A DNA stretch of 64,000 nucleotides from DASPWW01 sp963841715. Lineage in GTDB: Bacteria; Actinomycetota; Thermoleophilia; Solirubrobacterales; 70-9. The translations under genes and the position numbers were made by a program. The notes beneath the pieces were generated by a model. It was given only the letters and a program-made list of their open reading frames with translations. It was not told the origin of the DNA and ran no database searches. The stretch is taken from positions 310,001 through 374,000 of the forward strand of contig CAWJDP010000002.1 of assembly GCA_963841715.1 (NCBI GenBank), written 5' to 3'. Shown piece after piece: positions 39,123 to 47,723 of this stretch; positions within the stretch are counted from its first letter, which is position 1; every line of letters begins with the position of its first letter.

Positions 39123-39926
39123 CTAGCGCGCCAGGTACTCGGATTCGAGCACCAGGTCCTTGAGCAGCGACTGGTACTCGACGTGGGACTCGTGCTCAGT
39201 CGTTCGCCAGCCGCGCCCCTCCGCGTCGCGCATGAAGGCGCGGTACTCGGGCGCCCCGGGGCGCTTCACGTTGTCCGCGACTACGACCGATCCGGTGTGC
39301 AGCCAACCCCGCTCGAGGATCAGGCGGAGGTCGGAGACATACGCGTCCTTGTCGTGGTCGAGGAACGCGAAGTCGAGCGCGTCGGCCCCGAAGCCATGCT
39401 CGGACTCGAGCCTCTCGATTGTCGCGCCACCGTCCCCGAGCGTCCCGACGACGACCGCCACCTCGTCGTCCACTCCGGCGTGGGCGAGGATGCGCCGGGC
39501 GATCGCGGCGTTGTCCGGGTTGAACTCGATCGACACGAGACGCGCCCCCTCCGGCATCGCCCGGGCCATGCGCAGGGCGCCGTAGCCGCAGTAGGTGCCG
39601 AGCTCGAGGAGGAGCTGCGGCTTCGCGCGTTCGACCACCGTGTCGAGGATCCTGCCCTTCTCGTCGCCGACGTTCATCAGGATGCTGCGGTGGTACGCGA
39701 AGTCGTCGATGACCCGGATCACATCGTCGAGGTCGCCGTCCCGCGCCTCCGCCTCGACATGCTCGGCGAGCGCCAGCTCGCGCCCGTCGCCGACCTGCCA
39801 CTCGGTCATCATGCGCCGCATCCCGAACAGCATCCGGATCGCCGACCAGCGCAGGAACGGGAGGCGCTTACCGCCGAGCTCCGTGAGCGGCGCCATCGCG
39901 GGGATCTTCGCAGAGCCCGGGAGCAC
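39123..39926 (-). CDS. Class I SAM-dependent O-methyltransferase (catechol-OMT like)
   Basis: The GTG at 39926 has GAGGGG upstream (an ATG at 39896 is also possible); 267 residues. LLLELGTYCGYGALRMARAM (SAM motif I), LVSIEFNPDNAAIARRI, FLDHDKDAYVSDLRLIL (metal Asp) and VVADNVKRPGAPEYRAFM (Asp-Asn metal ligands) match metal-dependent catechol O-methyltransferases. It probably methylates a catechol or similar vicinal diol. It is downstream of OsmC on the same strand after a 27-base gap. Confidence 0.88.
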   Translation of the reverse strand: MLPGSAKIPAMAPLTELGGKRLPFLRWSAIRMLFGMRRMMTEWQVGDGRELALAEHVEAEARDGDLDDVIRVIDDFAYHRSILMNVGDEKGRILDTVVERAKPQLLLELGTYCGYGALRMARAMPEGARLVSIEFNPDNAAIARRILAHAGVDDEVAVVVGTLGDGGATIERLESEHGFGADALDFAFLDHDKDAYVSDLRLILERGWLHTGSVVVADNVKRPGAPEYRAFMRDAEGRGWRTTEHESHVEYQSLLKDLVLESEYLAR

Positions 39927-39953
39927 GCGGACCCCTCGATTGGCTTTCGGAGC

Positions 39954-40370
39954 CTAAGCGGCGCTCGGCGCCGCGACCACCAAGCGCTCCTCGAAGTCGA
40001 ACCCCGTTTCGAGGGCGCGACGCAAGGGGCACGTCTCAGCGACGCGCCTGAGTCGGCGCCGCTGCTCGCTTGAGAGATTGTCGGGCAGGTGCAGGATCAC
40101 CGAGACGCGACGGGGGACGGATTCGGGGTCGTAGCTGACCTTCACCGAGGCGTCTCCGATCTCCCACTTGTGCCGCTCCGCGTACATCGCGACCATCGTC
40201 GCGACGCAGGAGGCGAAAGCGGCGGGCAGCAGCTCGTGCGGCGCCGGGCCCTCGTCGGTTCCTCCGAGTGCCAGCGGCTCGTCGGTGACGATCGTGTGGC
40301 GGCCGTTGACATCGACCTCGTGCTTGAGCGTGTTCCCGACGCGATGGGTCGATGCGGTCATCTCAGCCAT
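39954..40370 (-). CDS. OsmC-family thiol peroxidase
   Basis: The ATG at 40370 gives 138 residues. PHELLPAAFASCVATMVAMY and AETCPLRRALETGFDFEERL carry the two redox Cys of OsmC/Ohr-like proteins. These reduce organic hydroperoxides and, in some bacteria, persulfides. A longer frame upstream (to 40427) would cross the divergent ArsR start and promoter, so was not used. It is divergent from arsR with the dyad 40386-40405 between, so it may be co-regulated. Confidence 0.88.
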   Translation of the reverse strand: MAEMTASTHRVGNTLKHEVDVNGRHTIVTDEPLALGGTDEGPAPHELLPAAFASCVATMVAMYAERHKWEIGDASVKVSYDPESVPRRVSVILHLPDNLSSEQRRRLRRVAETCPLRRALETGFDFEERLVVAAPSAA

Positions 40371-40385
40371 GACAAGCACACTAGC

Positions 40386-40405
40386 ACACAATGGTTCACT
40401 TGTGT
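40386..40405. promoter_or_regulatory. ACACAA-N8-TTGTGT dyad, candidate ArsR operator
   Basis: A perfect 6+6 inverted repeat (ACACAA at 40386-40391, TTGTGT at 40400-40405) lies between the divergent osmC and arsR starts. It is AT-rich in a very GC-rich region, as ArsR/SmtB sites commonly are. That it binds the adjacent ArsR is inference. Confidence 0.5.
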
Positions 40406-40419
40406 TATTGTGGTGCGCC

Positions 40420-40773
40420 GTGGCCACGAAGACGAAGGTCCCTCACCCCCTTCCGACGCCGCTGGTCGAGTTGATTGCCGAGCGTTTCAAGGTGCTCGGC
40501 GAGCCGACGCGAATCAGGCTGCTCGACGCACTCCGCGACGGCGAGGCGAACGTCAGCGACCTTCAGAAGGCAACCGGCGCCTCCCAGCAGAACGTCTCCC
40601 AGCACCTCGGTGTGCTTCTGCGCGAAGGGATAGTCGGCAGGCGCAAGCTCGGCAACTTCTCCGTCTACTCGATCGCTGACCGCGCGGTGTTCTCGCTCTG
40701 CGACGAGGTTTGCGGTGGCCTGCGGCGGCAGTTGGATGAGATCGACGCCGTGCTCAAGAGCGCCGACCAGTGA
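40420..40773 (+). CDS. ArsR/SmtB-family repressor with a C-terminal CxxxC
   Basis: The 117-residue protein from GTG 40420 has LVELIAERFKVLGEPTRIRLLDAL, the winged-helix recognition part ATGASQQNVSQHLGVLLREGIVGRR and LGNFSVYSI. Metal motif ELCVCDLC of ArsR/SmtB is absent; instead Cys94 and Cys98 (FSLCDEVCGGL) lie in the last helix. Persulfide-sensing (SqrR/BigR-like) relatives use two Cys, though with different placement. It overlaps the MMPL gene by one base and heads a plus-strand operon with SQR-like and DUF1641 genes, which it probably controls. Confidence 0.85.
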   Translation: MATKTKVPHPLPTPLVELIAERFKVLGEPTRIRLLDALRDGEANVSDLQKATGASQQNVSQHLGVLLREGIVGRRKLGNFSVYSIADRAVFSLCDEVCGGLRRQLDEIDAVLKSADQ

Positions 40774-42884
40774 TGCAAGTCGGCCCAATCGGCAGGCTCG
40801 GTCGCTACACCGCGACCCACTTCCGCACAGTTGTGATCGGCTGGGGCGTCCTGGTCCTGGCTCTCGGCGTTATCGCCCCCAGGGTTGAGCGGGCGCTCTC
40901 GGGCGCGGGCTGGGAAACCAGCGACTCGCAGTCGGTGCGGGCGCGCCAGCTGATCGACAGGCACTTCGCCGGAGTCGGGAGCTACAGCCTGACGGTCGTG
41001 GTGCACTCACGCTCGGCCACCGCCGGGGACCCGGTGTTCACCTCGGTCGTCAACGCGGTCGAGCGCAGGCTGCGCACCGATCCCGCGGTTCACGCGGTCG
41101 TGGCCCCCACGGCCGGCACCTCGATCTCGTCGGACGGCCACACCGCCATCGTCGAGGCCGGCGCCGCCCGCGATTCGAACGGGATGGTGAGGGCGGCCGA
41201 CGACCTCAAAGCCCCCTTGAGCTCCCTCGGCCGCGGGGACGTCCAGGTCCAGCTGACCGGCGCCGCCGGGATGTGGTCGGACTTCAACGCCGCCAACAAG
41301 AGCGCGATGCTCCGCTCCGAGGTGATCTCATGGCCCGTGACGCTGGGGATCATGCTGCTCGCGTTCGGCTCGCTCGTCGCTGCGGGCCTGCCGCTGATGC
41401 TGACGATGGTCGGCCTGCTCGCCGCGGCCGGTTCGCTCTACCTGACCACCCGGGTCGGGCCGGTGTCGATCTGGGCGATGAACTTCGCGCTGATGTTCGC
41501 GCTCGCGCTCGGCATCGACTATGCGCTGTTCGTCGTCTACCGCTTCCGCGGTGCACTCTTCGGCTCCGATCTCTCGCCGCAGGAAGCGGTCGCACAGGCG
41601 ATGGACACGGCCGGCAAGGCAGTCCTGTTCTCCGGCTTGACGGTCCTGATCTCGCTCAGTGCCGTGATGCTGGTGCCGAGCCCCGCATTCCGCTCGATGA
41701 GCCTCGGGATCATGCTTGCGGTCCTGTTCGTGCTCGCGGCGACGCTGACGCTGCTGCCGGCCGTGCTCGCGAAGCTGGGACCGCGGATTGACAAGCTGTC
41801 GCTGTCGTGGGTGCACTCGGGCGAGCATCGCTCGCCACGGTTCGCCGCCTGGGGCGAGCGGCTCTGGCGCCACCCGCTCCGCTACGGCGCTGGGGCTCTG
41901 GCGGTGCTTCTCGTGCTCGCATTCCCGGTCACCGAGCTGCGAACGGCGATGCCCTCGATCGACGTCGTGCCCTCGGGCGATTCGTCTCGGCTCGGCTATG
42001 AGCAGGTGCAGGCCGGCTTCGGCCCCGGAGCGACCGGGCCGCTCCAGACGGTCGTTCCCGCGGGCGGGGCGCGGGCCGCGCTCGCCACTATCCGGGCGGA
42101 CCGAGGCATCGCGCACGTGCTGCCGGTCCAGACCTCGGGCAGGCTGGCGCTGGTGGAGGCGATTCCGGCGCAGGATCCCTCCAACCCCGAGGTCGGGCGG
42201 ACGATCGATCGCCTGCGGGCCGAGCTTCCGCCCGGCGCCCAGGTCGGTGGCGCAGTGGCCGAGAACCACGACCTCGAGCAGGCGCTGTCGGCAAAGACGC
42301 CGCTGGTGATCGGGGTGGTGCTGGGGCTGGGCTTCCTGCTTCTGGTCGTGGCCCTCCAGGCCCCCCTGATCGCGGCCGCCGGGGTCGCGACCAACCTGCT
42401 CGCCACCGGCGCCGCGTTCGGGGTCGCGAAGTGGATCTTCCAGGACGGCACGCTCCACTCCCTGCTCGGGTTCCAGCCCCAGGGCTTCCTCGATGCATGG
42501 GGGCCGGTGTTCTTCTTCGCTATGGTCTTCGCGATCGCGATGGACTACACCGTGTTCCTGCTCTCGTCGGCCAAGGAGCACTGGGATCGCAGTCACGACG
42601 CCAAGGAAGCGATGGTCGGCGGCCTGGCGCACTCGGGCAGGGTGATCTTCGCGGCGGCCGCGGTCATGGTCGCGGTTTTCTTCACCTTCGCGCTCTCCGG
42701 CCCGCTGCCGCCGAAGGAGATGGGCCTGATCCTGGGGATCGCCGTGCTGCTCGATGCGATGTTGATCCGGTTGCTGCTGATGCCGGTCCTGCTGAGGCTG
42801 CTCGGCCCGTGGGCGTGGTATCTGCCGCGCTGGGGCCAGCGCGTTCTGCCGGACGTGCGCTTCGGCCATGCGGGGCCGCAATGA
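40773..42884 (+). CDS. MMPL/RND-type transporter
   Basis: From ATG 40773 (703 residues) there are about 11-12 helices in the RND layout: one helix, a large outside loop with VVVHSRSATAGDPVF, then ALALGIDYALFVVYRFRGAL (GIDY motif), a second helix set and AIAMDYTVFLLSSAKEHWD (second DY motif), each part of the proton relay. MMPL proteins export lipids or hydrophobic compounds using the proton gradient. It is coupled to arsR (TGATG). The substrate here could be a sulfur species or a lipid; not decidable from sequence. Confidence 0.88.
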   Translation: MQVGPIGRLGRYTATHFRTVVIGWGVLVLALGVIAPRVERALSGAGWETSDSQSVRARQLIDRHFAGVGSYSLTVVVHSRSATAGDPVFTSVVNAVERRLRTDPAVHAVVAPTAGTSISSDGHTAIVEAGAARDSNGMVRAADDLKAPLSSLGRGDVQVQLTGAAGMWSDFNAANKSAMLRSEVISWPVTLGIMLLAFGSLVAAGLPLMLTMVGLLAAAGSLYLTTRVGPVSIWAMNFALMFALALGIDYALFVVYRFRGALFGSDLSPQEAVAQAMDTAGKAVLFSGLTVLISLSAVMLVPSPAFRSMSLGIMLAVLFVLAATLTLLPAVLAKLGPRIDKLSLSWVHSGEHRSPRFAAWGERLWRHPLRYGAGALAVLLVLAFPVTELRTAMPSIDVVPSGDSSRLGYEQVQAGFGPGATGPLQTVVPAGGARAALATIRADRGIAHVLPVQTSGRLALVEAIPAQDPSNPEVGRTIDRLRAELPPGAQVGGAVAENHDLEQALSAKTPLVIGVVLGLGFLLLVVALQAPLIAAAGVATNLLATGAAFGVAKWIFQDGTLHSLLGFQPQGFLDAWGPVFFFAMVFAIAMDYTVFLLSSAKEHWDRSHDAKEAMVGGLAHSGRVIFAAAAVMVAVFFTFALSGPLPPKEMGLILGIAVLLDAMLIRLLLMPVLLRLLGPWAWYLPRWGQRVLPDVRFGHAGPQ

Positions 42885-42911
42885 AACGCCGTAGCGCGAG
42901 CGGGTGAGTCG

Positions 42912-44066
42912 GTGAAGCGCGTCGTGATTCTGGGCGGAGGCAGCGGCGGCGCCGTCGCTGCGAAGCGCCTCGCGCGGTGGTCGAATCAGGGCGACGTGGA
43001 GGTCGTCCTGGTCGACCGCAGCCCGTGGCACGACTATCGGCCGAGCTATCTCTGGGTGATGACCGGAAGGCGCGAGCCGAGTCAGGTCAGGAGGCCGCTC
43101 TCGATCCTGTCCGAGCGCTACGCGACGCGGGTGGTGAACGCGGAGGTCGCCTCGATCGACCCCTCAGCGAACAGGGTCGAGACCACCGAGGGGGGCTTCG
43201 ACTACGACTACCTGATCGTCTCGCTCGGTGCCGAGCTTCGCCGCTCCGAGGACGTCGCCGGGCTCGAGGCGCCGTGGGAGCTGGATGATGCCGTTGCGGC
43301 GCGAGAGCGTCTGGCGGGATTCGACGGGGGCAGTGTGGTCGTCGGCGTCGAGTCCTGGCCGTATCGCTGCCCGCCGGCTCCGTTCGAGGCGGCGATGATG
43401 CTCCGCTACCTCGCGGAGCAGCGCGGCGTGTCAGAGCGCACGGAGGTCTCCGTATTCCATACCTGGGAGCGTCCGATGGAGACCTTCGGCCCGCTGATGG
43501 TCGACGGCTTCGGTCGCCTGCTCGATCAGCGGCGGGTCCGCTTCGAGGGCGGGTTTCAGCTCCAGGGAAACGACGCCGCGAACAAGGTGCTGCGGGCCGA
43601 GGACGGCCGCGAGCTCCCCTATGACCTCGCGCTCGTTGTCCCCGCCCATCAGGCGCCCGAGGTGATTCGCGCGTCGGGGCTGGTCGCCGAGGGCGGCTAT
43701 ATGGACGTCGTCCTGCCGTCGATGGCCTCCCCGGACTTCGACAACGTCTGGGGCATCGGCGACGTCGTCGCACCGACCATCGGGCTCGGCATGGCCGGCG
43801 TCTTCGCCCATTTCCAGGCCGAGCACGTGGTCAGTCAGATCCTCGACAGGGTGAAGGGGACCTTCGTCGGCGAGCTCTACAACATGGTCGGCGTCTGCGT
43901 GATGGACACCGGCTACGAGGGCGCCGCGGTCTGGTGCGACTTCACCGACAAGCTGTGCAAGCGCAGCGACGTACCCGACTGTCGGATGCTCGGAGGCATG
44001 CGAGCGTTCCGCGCGGTGAAGACCGGCTTCGAGGCCTACTGGTTCGCGAATCTGTTCGGTGGATGA
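42912..44066 (+). CDS. Sulfide:quinone-oxidoreductase-like flavoprotein
   Basis: The 384-residue protein from GTG 42912 has the FAD fold MKRVVILGGGSGGAVAAKRLA, YLIVSLGAEL, and the SQR-like stretch SWPYRCPPAPFEAAMMLRYL with Cys153, then GVCVMDTGYEGAAVWCDF with Cys329 and NVWGIGDVVAPT. Cys153 and Cys329 would be the trisulfide-forming pair of SQR. The C-terminal part ends FEAYWFANLF, possible membrane-surface helices. It would oxidise sulfide and reduce quinone. It follows the MMPL gene by 27 bases. Confidence 0.82.
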   Translation: MKRVVILGGGSGGAVAAKRLARWSNQGDVEVVLVDRSPWHDYRPSYLWVMTGRREPSQVRRPLSILSERYATRVVNAEVASIDPSANRVETTEGGFDYDYLIVSLGAELRRSEDVAGLEAPWELDDAVAARERLAGFDGGSVVVGVESWPYRCPPAPFEAAMMLRYLAEQRGVSERTEVSVFHTWERPMETFGPLMVDGFGRLLDQRRVRFEGGFQLQGNDAANKVLRAEDGRELPYDLALVVPAHQAPEVIRASGLVAEGGYMDVVLPSMASPDFDNVWGIGDVVAPTIGLGMAGVFAHFQAEHVVSQILDRVKGTFVGELYNMVGVCVMDTGYEGAAVWCDFTDKLCKRSDVPDCRMLGGMRAFRAVKTGFEAYWFANLFGG

Positions 44067-44069
44067 GGC

Positions 44070-44510
44070 ATGCCTGAGGACGAGACGAGCCTGACGCCCG
44101 AGGAGAGCGCCGCGCTTGCGCGACTGCAGAAGCGGCTGGCGCGAAACGCCGGCCAGGTCGAGCAGGCCCTGGCGATTGTGGAGAGGCTTGCGGACAGCGG
44201 ACTGCTGGCCGGCGTGAACGCGACGCTCGAGGACTTCGACGAGAACTTCAGCGCCTTCACCCGCCCGGACGTGATGACGATGGTCTCGAATCTGATGATG
44301 CTGCTCGGAACGCTCGGTCAGATCCCCTACGAGGGCGGCTTCAAACTCGCGATGGACGGACCCGACGCGGTCCGCGACGCATATCCCCGCTTCCGAAGCC
44401 GGACCGAGCCGATGAAGCTGCGCGAGGCGATCGAGATCCTCCGCAGCCCGGATGTTGCTGCGGCGATGGAGCTGATGGTGGCGGTGCTGCGATCGCAGCG
44501 CGGCCCCTGA
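44070..44510 (+). CDS. DUF1641-domain protein
   Basis: The 146-residue protein has a helical stretch ARLQKRLARNAGQVEQALAIVERLADSG, then RPDVMTMVSNLMMLLGTLGQI and MKLREAIEILRSPDVAAAMELMVAVLRS, the DUF1641 look. The family is small, helical, of unknown reaction, and often adjacent to SQR-like genes, as here (3 bases after). It may be a partner or assembly factor for the flavoprotein at the membrane; inference. Confidence 0.8.
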   Translation: MPEDETSLTPEESAALARLQKRLARNAGQVEQALAIVERLADSGLLAGVNATLEDFDENFSAFTRPDVMTMVSNLMMLLGTLGQIPYEGGFKLAMDGPDAVRDAYPRFRSRTEPMKLREAIEILRSPDVAAAMELMVAVLRSQRGP

Positions 44511-44540
44511 GCGATCACGCCGAGCCCGGCTTCGAAGCGG

Positions 44541-45278
44541 TCAGCCGGTGGGGCCGAAGCGCTCCGTGCGCACATGGTGCGGCTCGAGCCCGGCCTCGAG
44601 CAAAAGCCGCGCCGCGGACTCGACGAACCCGTTCGAGCCGCACACGAACGCGGTCCCTCCGTCGATCCCCGCCGCGGCGATCAGCTCGCCGTCGATGCGG
44701 CCGCGGTGGCCGCTCCACCCGTCCGGCGGCTCGCGGGTGTAGGTGAGCAGCGCTTCGTCGCCGAGCTCGTCGGCGTAGATCACATCGTCCGCGGCCCGCA
44801 CCGAGTACACGAGCCGCATCGGCAGCTCGGGCATCGTTCGGCGGCGGTGGCGCAGGATCGCCATCAGCGGCACGACCCCGGACCCACCGCCGACCAGAAG
44901 CACCGGCTGCTCGCCGCGCCACACGAAGTACGACGCGAACGGTCCCCGGACCTCGACCTGGTCGCCCTCGACGACGACGTCGTGGAAGTAGGGGGAGACC
45001 TCACCGCCCTCAAGGCGGTCGATCGTGAGCTCGATCTCACCCTCATCGAGCGGCGAGGAGGCGACCGAGTACGAGCGCTGGGCGCGGTATCCGTCGGGCG
45101 CCGTGAGCCTGACGTCGTAGTGCTGGCCCGGGACGTGGGCCATCCACATCGGAAGCTGGATCCGAAACGACTTCACGCTCGGCGTCTCGGGCTTGATCGC
45201 GGTCACCGTGCCGATCTGCCATCGGCCCGGCGCCCGCCGCTCGACGGCGGTGATCGGCTCGGCGGTCAGTCGGTCCAA
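44541..45278 (-). CDS. Ferredoxin-NADP reductase-like FAD oxidoreductase
   Basis: The frame must start after the upstream gene; TTG 45278 overlaps its stop by 13 bases and gives 245 residues. SFRIQLPMWMAHVPGQHYDVRL, RAQRSYSVASSP (FAD-binding RxYS), GDQVEVRGPFASYFVW, PVLLVGGGSGVVPLMAI (NAD(P)) and GTAFVCGSNGFVESAARLLL are classic. There is no ferredoxin domain. It probably supplies electrons to, or takes them from, the sulfite-oxidase-like protein encoded just before it. Confidence 0.87.
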   Translation of the reverse strand: MDRLTAEPITAVERRAPGRWQIGTVTAIKPETPSVKSFRIQLPMWMAHVPGQHYDVRLTAPDGYRAQRSYSVASSPLDEGEIELTIDRLEGGEVSPYFHDVVVEGDQVEVRGPFASYFVWRGEQPVLLVGGGSGVVPLMAILRHRRRTMPELPMRLVYSVRAADDVIYADELGDEALLTYTREPPDGWSGHRGRIDGELIAAAGIDGGTAFVCGSNGFVESAARLLLEAGLEPHHVRTERFGPTG

Positions 45279-45877
45279 TACCGCTGCTCCTGCCAGGGGT
45301 CGCCGCGGTTGTGGTAGCCGTTGGCCTCCCAGAAGCCGGGCTCGTCGTGGTCGACGACACGCAGCCCGCGCACCCACTTCGCGCTCTTCCAGAAGTACAG
45401 GTGCGGCACCAGCAGCCGGGCGGGCCCGCCGTGCTCGCGCGGGAGCGGCTCACCCTCGTGCTCGGTGACGACCCAGGCCTTGCCGTCGGTCAGATCCTCG
45501 ATCGCGAGGTTCGTCGTGTATCCGCCGTAGGCGTAGATCATCGTGAACGCGTCGAGCGGCTCGGCGTGCTCGAGCAGCACGTCCATCGACACCCCGCCGA
45601 AGCTCGTCCCCAGCTTCGACCACTTCGTAACGCAGTGGATGTCGCACGGGACCTGCTCGAACGGGAGCTCGGCGAACTCGTCCCAGCTCCATTCGCGCGC
45701 CTCGCCGACCATGCCGTCGATTCGGAAGCTCCACTCGTCCCTGGAGACATCGGGCGTCGGGCCGGCGGTGAGCACCGGAAACCCGGATTCGGCGTACTGG
45801 CCCGGCGGCAGCCGTTCGGCGCTCTCCTCCGGGGCGCGCCGACGGCCGGTGAATCCGCGTGAGACGAAGCCGTTCAA
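45266..45877 (-). CDS. Sulfite-oxidase-like molybdopterin oxidoreductase
   Basis: The 203-residue protein (TTG start at 45877) matches the small catalytic-domain molybdoenzymes: RIDGMVGEAREWSWDEFAEL, LPFEQVPCDIHCVTKWSKLG with the Mo-ligand Cys82, YAYGGYTTNLAIEDL and PARLLVPHLYFWKSAKWVRGLRVVD. It lacks the cytochrome b5 and dimerisation domains of animal sulfite oxidase and lacks a Tat signal, so should act in the cytoplasm unless co-exported. Substrates could be sulfite or other oxo-anions. Coupled to the FNR-like gene. Confidence 0.87.
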   Translation of the reverse strand: MNGFVSRGFTGRRRAPEESAERLPPGQYAESGFPVLTAGPTPDVSRDEWSFRIDGMVGEAREWSWDEFAELPFEQVPCDIHCVTKWSKLGTSFGGVSMDVLLEHAEPLDAFTMIYAYGGYTTNLAIEDLTDGKAWVVTEHEGEPLPREHGGPARLLVPHLYFWKSAKWVRGLRVVDHDEPGFWEANGYHNRGDPWQEQRYWTD

Positions 45878-46163
45878 GCTGCCGCAGCCTACGTCACCGG
45901 CTCTCGCGCGGCTCTCGCGCGGTCGCCGCGAGGCGCCCCGCGCCGCTCAACGGGTCTCGCGGCATTCTCGTCGCAATGGTCGGGCGGCACCCACCGCGTC
46001 CGAGCTCCAGGTCGACATCGGGTGCCGAGATATAGCGGATGACGTTGGGCTGCTCGCTGCGATGGCCGCGGCCGTCCCGCTTGTCGCCGCGTCGAGCGCA
46101 GAGGCGACCACGGTGACGCTCAGAAGCCCGCTACTGAAGTAGGGCGGCAGCGCCCGCCTGGGC

Positions 46164-46739
46164 TCAGCGCGCCGCCTCGTAGGTAAGCAGGCTGATCCCG
46201 TCGCCGATCGCCTTCGCATCGACGAGCTTCAGCGTCTTCTTGTCGCCGCCGGTGGGGCCGAACAGCCGCTTGCCCTCGCCGAGCAGGACGGGGTAGACCA
46301 TCAGCCGCAGCTCGTCGACGAGGTCCGCTTCGATCAGTGCCTGGACCAGGGTTGCGCTGCCGGCGACGAGGATCACGCCGTCGATCTGGTGCTTCAGCTT
46401 CGCGACCTCCTCGACGACGTCGCCGGAGAGGATCGTCGTGTCGTGCCAGTCCGCCGTCTTCAGCGTCGACGAGACGACGTACTTCGGCATCCCGTTCATC
46501 TTCTCGGCGAACCCGGCGTCGTCCTCCATCGACGGCCACGCCGCCGCGAACCCCTCGTAGGTGACCCGGCCGAGCAGTTGGACCTCCGCCTCCAGCAGCT
46601 CGTCAAGCTTGAACTTGTCGCCCTCATCGCCGCGGTTGACCTCGAAGCTCCAGCCGCCGTGCTCGTACTCCTCGCCTCCGCCGGGGGCCTCGATGACTCC
46701 GTCGAGCGAGATGAACTCGGTTACGACCACCTTTCCCAT
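46164..46739 (-). CDS. Dihydrofolate-reductase-family protein
   Basis: The 191-residue protein opens MGKVVVTEFISLDGVIEAPG, has LLGRVTYEGFAAAWPSMED, KYVVSSTLKTADWHDTTIL and ILVAGSATLVQALIEADLVDELRLMVYPVLLGEGKRLFG, as in YyaP/RibD-like reductases. GAGGGAGAAG precedes the ATG. It is a paralogue of the product of 29540 but only partly similar. The 285 bases between it and the molybdoenzyme gene hold no supported gene. Substrate unknown. Confidence 0.83.
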   Translation of the reverse strand: MGKVVVTEFISLDGVIEAPGGGEEYEHGGWSFEVNRGDEGDKFKLDELLEAEVQLLGRVTYEGFAAAWPSMEDDAGFAEKMNGMPKYVVSSTLKTADWHDTTILSGDVVEEVAKLKHQIDGVILVAGSATLVQALIEADLVDELRLMVYPVLLGEGKRLFGPTGGDKKTLKLVDAKAIGDGISLLTYEAAR

Positions 46740-46854
46740 TGCGCTTCTCCCTCCGCGTTCGGATTCTGTGCGTCCGTTTACCCTGTAAGACCGCTCGCGG
46801 CCGTTGGACTAATCGGCCGATCCATCGATTGCATGATGGTTGAGCCGACGCCGG

Positions 46855-47607
46855 TCAGCCGGACGCGCGCAGCGGATCGAGGCCGCCGCGGAGCCGGTTG
46901 CGGTCGACCTTGCCGTCGATCCCGGGCACGTGGCCGGAGCTCGTGTACTGCCACACCGACCATCCCCTCCCGCCCCAGTTCGAGGCCGGGGCCCGCGGCG
47001 TGCGGACGCCGTAGTTCGCGACCCACAGCGGATGCTGCGCGAACACGGTCGTGTTCCCGGTCGCGCGCCAGCTCGACGCGTTCGTGTAGATGATCGCCTC
47101 CTCGCCGAGCTTGCTCTTCACCCGCGCCAGCCAGGTGCGGACCCAGCGGCGGAGCGCCTGCTCTCCCAGCCCGCCGAACGGCGTCTCGACGTCGAGAGCG
47201 GGGCGCAGATCGCCCCTGCGCACCTTGCCGACCTCGCGGATGAAAACGTTCGCCTCCGACTTGGCGTCGCGCTTCTGCGCCTTGCGCCCGCCGCCGCCGG
47301 GGAAGGCGCGGTGGTAGGCGCCGACGCTGACTCCGTGGTCGCTCGCGCCGGCGTAGTTGCGCGCGTAGTCCTCGTCGGGACCGCAGCGCCGTGGGACGAC
47401 CGCGCAATCGTCGCCGCTGCCGCGGCTCGCCTGCACAAACGCGAACCTGACCTTCGACGCGCCGACGCGCTTCCAGTTGACCCTGTCCTGGAACCGGGAG
47501 ACGTCGATCCCGCGCGGCTTCGCCGCGCGCGCGGTCGCCCCGGCCGGCAGGATCACGATCCCGCCCAGCGCGATCGCGACCGCGAACGTCCTCGTCCGCC
47601 TGGACAT
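46855..47607 (-). CDS. GH25 lysozyme-like secreted hydrolase
   Basis: The 250-residue protein has a signal peptide (FAVAIALGGIVILPAGATARAA), then RGIDVSRFQDRVNWKRV (catalytic Asp), FAFVQASRG, GVSVGAYHRAF and DLRPALDVETPFGG (DxE), IIYTNASSW and VWQYTSSGHVPGIDGKVDRN. Order and residues match glycoside hydrolase family 25 muramidases, which cut peptidoglycan between MurNAc and GlcNAc. The start ATG 47607 is chosen for the signal peptide; longer frames are Arg-rich. Divergent from the DUF6351-like gene. Confidence 0.9.
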   Translation of the reverse strand: MSRRTRTFAVAIALGGIVILPAGATARAAKPRGIDVSRFQDRVNWKRVGASKVRFAFVQASRGSGDDCAVVPRRCGPDEDYARNYAGASDHGVSVGAYHRAFPGGGGRKAQKRDAKSEANVFIREVGKVRRGDLRPALDVETPFGGLGEQALRRWVRTWLARVKSKLGEEAIIYTNASSWRATGNTTVFAQHPLWVANYGVRTPRAPASNWGGRGWSVWQYTSSGHVPGIDGKVDRNRLRGGLDPLRASG

Positions 47608-47723
47608 GCCCGAAAGGCTAGGCGTCTTCGCAGAGCGAGTCCGTGTGTGAGCCCGGCGGGTCGCGGGTAATCGGCTAGGTGGGCACCGCATCCCGGCGGG
47701 CTCAGCGGTGTTGTGGTCGCTGG

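Noticed and set aside
40420..40773. Arsenic-resistance operon because of the ArsR gene
   Set aside because: No arsB/arsC/acr3 genes and no metal-binding Cys box; the neighbours point to sulfur chemistry.
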